From positions 25,474,046 to 25,538,045 of the forward strand of contig NC_081547.1 in the NCBI RefSeq assembly GCF_901000735.1: a stretch of 64,000 nucleotides of DNA, in the 5' to 3' direction. The translations under genes and the position numbers were made by a program. Of the stretch, positions 57,324-64,000 are shown in pieces (the first letter of the stretch is position 1; each line of letters starts with the position of its first letter). The DNA comes from Corylus avellana (taxonomy: Eukaryota > Streptophyta > Magnoliopsida > Fagales > Betulaceae). Below the pieces are notes generated by a model. The model was not told the origin of the DNA, searched no databases, and was given only the letters and a program-made list of their open reading frames with translations.

Positions 57324-57331
57324 TATATAAA
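57324..57331 (+). promoter_or_regulatory. TATA box of the RING/vWA gene
   Basis: tatataaa about 270 bp before the ATG, followed by a CT-rich leader (ctatctctctctctatct near 57360), a usual plant 5'UTR texture. Confidence 0.65.
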
Positions 57332-57595
57332 CACCCCCATTGGAACTCGTTCTTATCTGTCTATCTCTCTCTCTATCTTGGTGTTCGTGCTCCATTCCAC
57401 TTTTACTAAAGCCCCATTTCTCCCTCTCTCATTCCAAGGACTCTCGGGTAAGAGAAAGAGAAAAAAGAGAGAAGCTTGGCTCAACATAAGCGCTTGTTTG
57501 AGATCTGGGTTTTGCTTTGGTCTCAACGATTTTTGTCTTTCTTGGATTTTGTTCTTCTTCTGGGTTTGCTTGTTTGAGAGATCTGAGACCCAAAA

Positions 57596-60500
57596 ATGGG
57601 GAGCAAATGGAGGAAAGCGAAGCTGGCACTGGGTTTCAATCGTTGTGTGCTTGTCCCGAGAACTTTAGAGGACTCTGCTCCTGCTCTTGAGGGCTCTGAG
57701 AGGCTCTCCGATGCTGCTCTTCTCTCTCCGGCCAATTGGGCCTCCGGTCCGTCGGGTCCGAGCACGCCGACACCGTCTTCTCACGGTTTAAGGCTGTCCA
57801 GGAGTGGTAGCAAATCGTCCAAGGTATCAAATTGTTTACCATACGAGTTTCATGGTTTTTTTTTTTTTTTTTAACTCTTAACCTTTGAGCTTTGCTCTCG
57901 TTTGGAAATGGAGGGAGAAGATGATATGAAGTTCTGGGTTAGGTTTTCTTTATTTTGAACAAACTCAGCTCAAATAGGACAACTGAGGCAGCTAGTTGCT
58001 TTGGTGGAGTTTTACAAATTAATGGAAAATGGAGATCTCTTTTTTGATTGGGTACTAAATAATGGATAGATATGTGACAAGAATTTAATTTATTTTCTTC
58101 TCGAAGATTTTTTTTTTCCTCATCAATAAAAGCTTTCTTTTAAGCATTTCTTCTACTTTTCTCATGACATGGACAAGTTAAAGATCTTTGAAATTTCTTT
58201 ATTTTTATTTTACCTTGTTTGGATATGTGATTTGAAAGTTTTGCCATCTCAATTACGACTGTGGTTTCGTTTTCATCTACATGTCAGCATACGATGTAAT
58301 TACATCCAACGTTTTCAATCATAGGAATCTTCCTTGTTTGCTCTAACTTCCTCGTAAATAGGTTGAAAATATCAGTTTCTGTATCTATCAGTATTATTAT
58401 TTTTTTTTTTGAGAAGAAATATATACTTATAAAATCAAAAACTCCTGTGTTTGTTATTTGGTCTAATCATCTCTTAGCAATTTTTGAGGCGTGTAAGAAA
58501 CCAACGAGATTGGCATTTGTTGTCATGTTGCTTTCATATCCTTAATTAGGCTTGTGGGGTTATGGCATACGTCCTTTTCAGGACCATTCTTGTTTGCCTT
58601 ACTAGTAAAAGAAGACCACAGGTTTTACCTTTCCTTTTCCTGCTTCTTTTGGAGTGAATAAAAGTAGCTTGTTTGCTAAACTCCTCCGTTTGACTGTTAA
58701 TTTGCAAGCTTTCTAGCAGGGAATTTCAATAAAGATGCAAGAAAGGAAAGGGAAATTTATGATTTCCATCCCTTTGATGATAGATTTTCCAATTGTTTCT
58801 CGAGTTTTTTTTTAAAAGCCCTGGTTCATCATTAAGGACGGTGACAATGTTTACCTTCTTGATAACCATTCAAAAGCGACACCTTTGATTTTTAGCTTTT
58901 ATGTTTCCTATTTTGCCCTCTATATGTTGGATACCTAACATTTGACTTTTTTTTCAGCTTAGCTGTGTTTTTGTGATTGATTATTATTATTTTTTAAAAT
59001 TTCTACTTCTTTTCTTGGTCAGCTCATAGGAAAAGCTACCCACAGCTACAATTATTGCTGGTGGTAGAAACAGCCACTTGCCACTTGCAATCTCCTTTGC
59101 CTAGTGGAAAATGGGCTGGAAAAGTCTAATCCTTCGATCTCTCATGCTACATGCTTATCAAAAAAGAGACGTATGAAAAAAAATAAAAAAGAGAGAAGAA
59201 TATCTCATGTTAAATGCGCTATAATACTAGAAAGTACTGATTACCCTCCTGTTTTAAAACTTAATTGATAAATTGGTTAAGAGCCTGTTTGAGATTGCAT
59301 TTGACAAATAGAGCTTTTAAGTCCAATGTTTTTTGTCAAAAGCATCATTTTTAAGCTTTTGCCAAAAGTGAGTTTTGGCCATTTTAGGCTTTTTGGATCC
59401 TTAAAAACACTTTTAATTTTTTTTATCAAATGAGTATTTTTTTTTCAAATGGACTTTTTGAGTGTTAAAAGCACTTTTAGGCCCATGAAACGCAATTTCA
59501 AACATGCCCCAAGTATAAGAACATAATGATGAACACACATATATGCGGTAGACAACCATTACCCTGTCTGAGTTTGATTAAAGTTAGTCGTTATTGGCAT
59601 AGACACCTTATTTGACCACCTATTTTCTTGTAGTCATAAGTCATGAATTCGTGCCTTTCTTGCTCTGCCATGCATGATGCTTTATGATAATTCAGGTAGA
59701 ACAACTTGGACTTTGGCACATAGCTTAATACAAGATGAGAAAAGTATCCTCAAATAAGCAATTGGGAAAACACAATGGTACAGGAACCACATGGAGAAAT
59801 AAAAATAGAAAGGAAAGAGAACAAAAATAAAGGCTCCTATTAAGTAGTGCAAAATTATTTTCGAAGTATTAAATGAATTTAAACTTGCTTAAGGTGGATG
59901 TGCTTCTCTTCTTATGATCCTATCCCTGGTTGTTTATACTAATTACTAACCTTTTTTTACGAACTCCCAACTATACTTGAAATTAGTTGCCTGAAATGCT
60001 TATATGTTCGTAAACTTCTTCACAAAAATGAAATCGCATGGAACTATTTTTAATGTGTTCGTAGTGCAATGTCTTAACTGAACTTGGTAAAAAACGTTGG
60101 TCAGATTACTTTGTTTCTTTAAATCACAGTGTTCAGTGAGTATGATGGCTAAGTTAGACCTTTACATACTCCCCAAATGATACTAATATGAGTATTTATT
60201 TACTTTCTGCAAATTGTGCCACTCTTTTTTCTTGTGGGAATTTTGTGATGTAGCTTATTGCTGCCCTTAACAATATTGTTGAAGCATACCAGTCACAAAC
60301 AATGGAATTTAAACCTAACTATAAAATTTGTAAAGCATATGATGTGGTTGAAGAATATTATTTGTTGTGAAATTGATAACAAGATATTTTATTATAATTA
60401 TGATTTTGAAGTGCTTTCTCTCAGATCTTTGTGCCTGCATATGTTCAATACTCTATTTACTCATCTTGGTTGCTTTCTTTTACATTTTCAGCAAATCTGC

Positions 60501-62432
60501 TCGATATGCTTGACCAAAATGAAACAAGGTGGTGGTCACGCAATTTTCACTGCAGAATGCTCACATTCGTTTCATTTCCACTGCATCGCTTCAAATGTTA
60601 AACATGGCAACCAAATCTGCCCAGTTTGCAGAGCAAAATGGAAAGAAATCCCTGTGCAAGGTCCTAGTTTGGATCCTCCCCCTAGGAGGGCATCAATCAG
60701 CCCAGTAGGTTGGCCCCAAAATGATGCTTTGATGACTGTCGTCCGCCGACTACCTCCAACTCGAAGAGATTCAAATCGGCGGCATATCATGCCACTATAT
60801 CAAGCTGCGGAGCCGGCTGTATTTGATGATGATGAATCCTTAGGTCATGAGCCTGTATTTTCTGAAAGAAGCTGTTGCGAGAAGAATGTTGCAGAGGACA
60901 GTACTGTTAACACAATAGAGATAAAAACATATCCAGAAGTTTCAGCTGCTACTCGGGCCAATTCTTGCAATAACTTCACTGTTTTGGTCCATCTCAAAGC
61001 CTCTGCTTCAATTAATAGAACAAACCCCAGCAGAAGCCAGGCTAGCTTGCCACAAATTTCTCAGACTCCTCGTGCTCCAGTCGACCTAGTCACAGTGCTT
61101 GACATCAGCGGTAGCATGGCAGGTACCAAGCTTGCATTGCTTAAACGAGCTATGGGGTTTGTCATACAGAACCTTGGCTCTAATGACAGGCTTTCAGTTA
61201 TTGCCTTCTCCTCCACGGCCCGTCGCCTCTTTCCCCTTCGTCGAATGTCTGACGCGGGGCGCCAACAGGCATTGCAAGCTGTCAACTCTTTGGTTGCAAA
61301 TGGTGGGACCAACATTGCTGAAGGGCTGAGAAAGGGTGCCAAGATAATGGAAGACCGAAGAGACAAGAAGCCAGTGGCCAGTATAATACTGTTGTCTGAT
61401 GGGCAAGACACTTATACTGTCAGTGGCTCTGGTATTAACCAGCCTAAACCAAATTACCAGTTACTCCTCCCTTTATCTATTCATGGTGGTAACAATACAG
61501 GATTTCAGATTCCAGTGCATGCTTTTGGATTTGGTGTGGATCATGATGCTTCATCTATGCACGCAATTTCAGAGACTTCTGGAGGGACATTTTCTTTCAT
61601 TGAGACCGAAGCTGTGATCCAGGATGCATTTGCACAATGCATTGGGGGGCTTTTGAGTGTTGTAGTGCAGGAGCTCCAAGTGGGAGTTGAATGTGTGCAC
61701 ACAAAAACCCACCTTGTCTCACTGAAAGCAGGAAGTTACCCAAGCCGTATGATGGCTGATGGACGCACAGGATTTATTGATGTTGGAGATTTGTATGCTG
61801 ATGAAGAGAGGGACTTTCTGGTTTCTGTTGATGTACCTGCAGAGCCTTCGAGTAGTGAAACATCATTGATAAAGGTGAGATGTGTTTTCAAGGATCCCTT
61901 AACTAAAGAGGTGACAACATTGGAGAGTGAAGAAGTTAGGATTGAGAGGCCTGAGATAGTTGGACAAGTGGTAGTGTCGATAGAGGTAGACCGGCAACGT
62001 AACAGGCTCCAAGCAGCTGAGGCAATGGCACAGGCACGAGTTGCAGCTGAGCACGGAGACTTAGCTGGCGCAGTTTCACTTCTTGAAAATTGCCGAAGAG
62101 TGTTGGCAGAGACCATTTCGGCCAAATCTCATGACCGGCTTTGCATTGCTTTGGATGCTGAGCTCAAGGAAATGCAAGAGAGGATGGCGAGTAGGCATGT
62201 ATATGAGGCATCTGGGAGAGCGTATATTCTTTCTGGACTCAGCTCACACTCATGGCAAAGAGCAACAGCAAGAGGTGACTCCACTGATGGTTCAAGTCTT
62301 ATCCAAGCTTATCAAACTCCATCAATGGTCGAGATGCTTACTCGATCTCAGGCTATGTTACTAGGCAGTCCATCAGCCCAGAGGCTTACCCAACCATTGT
62401 TGTCATTCGGGTTACAACCGAAGCCAAGGTAA
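57596..62432 (+). CDS. WAV3/EDA40-family E3 ubiquitin ligase (RING-H2 and vWA)
   Basis: Members of this family are RING E3 ligases with a von Willebrand A domain; Arabidopsis WAV3 and its homologues restrain root gravitropic bending. Exon 1 is 57596-57823 (76 codons) and exon 2 is 60492-62432 (646 codons plus stop), joined in phase 0 across a 2668-bp intron: 722 aa. The N-terminus MGSKWRKAKLALG is typical of the EDA40-type branch. RING-H2 ligands are C79, C82, C99, H101, H104, C107, C119 and C122. The vWA domain (about 275-450) has a complete MIDAS: D280-x-S282-x-S284, T349 in GGTN and D379 in SDGQD. A beta-rich region and a C-terminal helical region with alternating Ala/Glu follow. The in-frame extension upstream of 60492 is intron, since a clean ttttcag acceptor precedes QICSIC. 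The intron holds a Tourist-like MITE. Which family member it is cannot be settled by eye. Confidence 0.93.
59281..59509. mobile_element. Tourist-like MITE, copy 3, inside the RING/vWA intron
   Basis: Same family as 37278 and 41267 (gagcctgtttgagattgc start, 'cttttgccaaaagtg' and 'agcacttttaggccca' inside). The flanks are TAA (59278-59280) and CAA (59510-59512), a once-mutated TAA duplication. It sits about 1 kb before the acceptor and does not disturb splice sites. Confidence 0.82.
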
Positions 62433-62599
62433 ATTTTGCAGGATTATTGTGGGGGTCATCTTCAAATAGCTTTTTTTTGTTGCATTTCTCATTTTCCTTA
62501 TTTTTAATTTTTGTTCTGGGGAGGGTGATAAATTGGAGAGATAAGAAGAGGGGTTTTTTTGGGCTGTGGTTTTGCTCCTATCTTATATATGTGTAAATG

Positions 62600-62605
62600 A
62601 ATAAA
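62600..62605 (+). terminator. polyadenylation signal of the RING/vWA gene
   Basis: AATAAA about 170 bases after the stop codon, in T- and G-rich surroundings suited to a plant 3' end. Confidence 0.55.
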
Positions 62606-63094
62606 GATGGGGAAAGAAGGGCGAAAGGATATATTTGGGAGTAAAAGAGGACACCTAGGTAGGGTTTACAGCATATGTTCTTCATTTTTGTGTCGTTTTG
62701 GGGGTGGTGTACATAATGATGAATGATTTTTCTCTTTGGGAGAACTGGGTATAAGTTTGTAATTGTGAAAATGGTTGGTTGAACTCTTTCACCTAATATT
62801 TAATTTACTTGCTCTCGATTCTTTCCATTTAGCTCCGTTTACTTCGTTGTGCCTGTGTACAACCAACTACTCATTTACAAGTGCTCTTTAAAACGATGCA
62901 CATAGACAACATAACCAAGCGCAGAAAGACAAATTATGTGCCATGTTTCCTTGGATGGTGGAACTGGACCAGATGAGTACGATGGCAAAAAGCGCCACTT
63001 CGATCATCCTCAGCTAGTCTAAAATGCTTCTGAAGGAAAATGAACTCTCTCTTTCTTATCATGCAATGGTGGTGTTACACCATTGCGACGCCAT

Positions 63095-63158
63095 AGTAAG
63101 CATTTGTTTAGGATGGCAAAATGGGTAGTAAGCATTTGTTTAGGATGACAAAATGGGT
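63095..63158. repeat. 32-bp tandem repeat, two copies
   Basis: 'agtaagcatttgtttaggat' starts at 63095 and again at 63127, with one mismatch seen further on. Confidence 0.85.
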
Positions 63159-63803
63159 TGGTGGGTCAACCTAATACGACTAGGGTGACCTGTTTAGATA
63201 AACAAGTTGAACTATAAAACACAACAACACACAAAAAATAACCAACTCAACACGACTTATTTGGCTTGTTTATAATAACGGGTTGTCTGGTTGACATAAC
63301 CCGTTTATTTACAAGGCGTAGCAATACAATACGGCCCAACATGTTTGAAGGAAAAATATGAAAAATATTGTAATAATAATACCATTGGGCTTCAATATAA
63401 TTTACAAATTACAATATGATAAAAACATAATAGTTTTAATTGTTAACAAATTAGCATATGATAAAAAAATTTATTCTCCTCTTATTCCTTTATGTGGACA
63501 TGTTAAAAAAAAAATAAAAAAAATAAAAAATTTACAAAGATTAACAATTTTCAACTCCATCAAAGCAAATAGTAAATTTCAAAGTATAAAGTTTACATGG
63601 TAAATATGTTAGGCATTTTTTTTTTATATATATAAAAAAAAGGAAAAAAAAAAAAAGGGTTATGCAGGTAACCTACTGGTGAAGCAAGTTGACCTGGTAG
63701 AAACAAAAATAAAAGCCAATTATGACTCGAACCTGTTTAGATCTAACCCAAACCCTGTAACTTTGTGTTGGATTCGTGAGTCGTGTCAAACTTGCTAGCC
63801 TTT
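63159..63803. mobile_element. probable hAT-like insertion in the right duplicate
   Basis: Words such as 'gggttggtgggtcaac', 'ataacccgtttattt' and 'tcgaacctgtttag' at both sides, with an AT-rich middle, match the design of 'gggtcaa/ttgaccc'-type non-autonomous hAT elements. It accounts for the break in homology to 8643-9290. Exact ends were not found. Confidence 0.45.
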
Positions 63804-64000
63804 TTTGCCTTTAGCCTAGGTAAGAAACCAGAACACAATTTTCAATATCTTGTAACAGCTCCGTCAAATTTGAATTGATTCCCTCAACTCCCGCTGGCAA
63901 GTGATGAAACTGCCTCCGCCGCTGATGGGGGGGGGGGGGCGCCGTGGAATTGCTGATTAATCATTTTGGTTTCTGGCGTCTCTGATCTTTGAAACTCAGC

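Larger units (their letters stand above)
62895..64000. repeat. dispersed duplicated segment, right copy
   Basis: Matches 8643-9290 in the same orientation. The homology is split by about 700 bases (63093-63803) that are absent from the left copy, and it runs off the window end. It lacks the MITE found at 8745-8915 in the left copy. A 13-G run at about 63927-63939 replaces a Gln-codon-like region and may be a sequencing or consensus error. Confidence 0.7.

Noticed and set aside
60258..60491. In-frame N-terminal extension of the RING/vWA exon 2
   Set aside because: A clean polypyrimidine-AG acceptor precedes the RING motif and exon 1 at 57596 provides the family N-terminus in the right phase.

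Overview
This is nuclear DNA of a flowering plant, most likely a woody eudicot. The evidence is intron-rich plant genes with GT/AG junctions, AT-rich intergenic DNA, and a dense load of MITEs, hAT-like elements and Copia LTR pieces. I cannot name the species. Seven runs of N (20, 100 or 261 bases) show that this is a scaffolded assembly.

Genes. Five protein-coding genes are well supported. Three are phenylalanine ammonia-lyase (PAL) genes on the minus strand: PAL A (16337-18675), PAL B (20584-22922) and PAL C (32619-35540). Each has two exons with the conserved PAL intron that splits an Arg codon. A SYT3-type plant synaptotagmin lies on the plus strand at 46233-50119 with 12 exons and 545 aa. 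A RING-H2 plus vWA protein of the WAV3/EDA40 E3 ligase family lies on the plus strand at 57596-62432 with 2 exons and 722 aa. I found no rRNA, no convincing tRNA and no CRISPR array.

The PAL cluster. PAL A and PAL B sit in two 4.2-kb blocks at a constant offset of 4247 bases, with only three substitutions seen and a 20-N gap between them. This is either a very recent tandem duplication or an assembly/haplotype duplicate. PAL C is an older paralogue: it shares 5' leader sequence and a stretch of 3' flank with the A side, and several transposons have since split that shared flank. The reading frames are intact, but all three proteins lack the N-terminal lid-loop tyrosine needed for PAL catalysis. 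Two different in-frame deletions are responsible, about 17 residues in A/B and about 7 in C. The cluster may therefore encode inactive or altered PAL-family proteins.

Layout. 1-16 kb: intergenic DNA, a MULE-like element with an internal ORF, LTR-type sequence, a Copia gag relic, a 203-bp satellite and a hAT-like element. 16-25 kb: PAL A and B. 25-32 kb: MITEs, a hAT-like element with a perfect 8-bp TSD, a retroposon with a 17-bp TSD and a Copia LTR. 32-37 kb: PAL C between two inverted Copia LTRs. 37-46 kb: a run of MITEs and a nested hAT. 46-50 kb: SYT3. 50-57 kb: intergenic with MITEs. 57-62.4 kb: the RING/vWA gene with a Tourist-like MITE in its intron. 62.9-64 kb: a second copy of a segment also found at 8.6-9.3 kb.

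The three gene types have unrelated roles (phenylpropanoid enzymes, ER-plasma membrane contact sites, ubiquitin ligation), so apart from the PAL cluster there is no functional grouping. All target-site, splice and motif calls were read by eye; no search was run.
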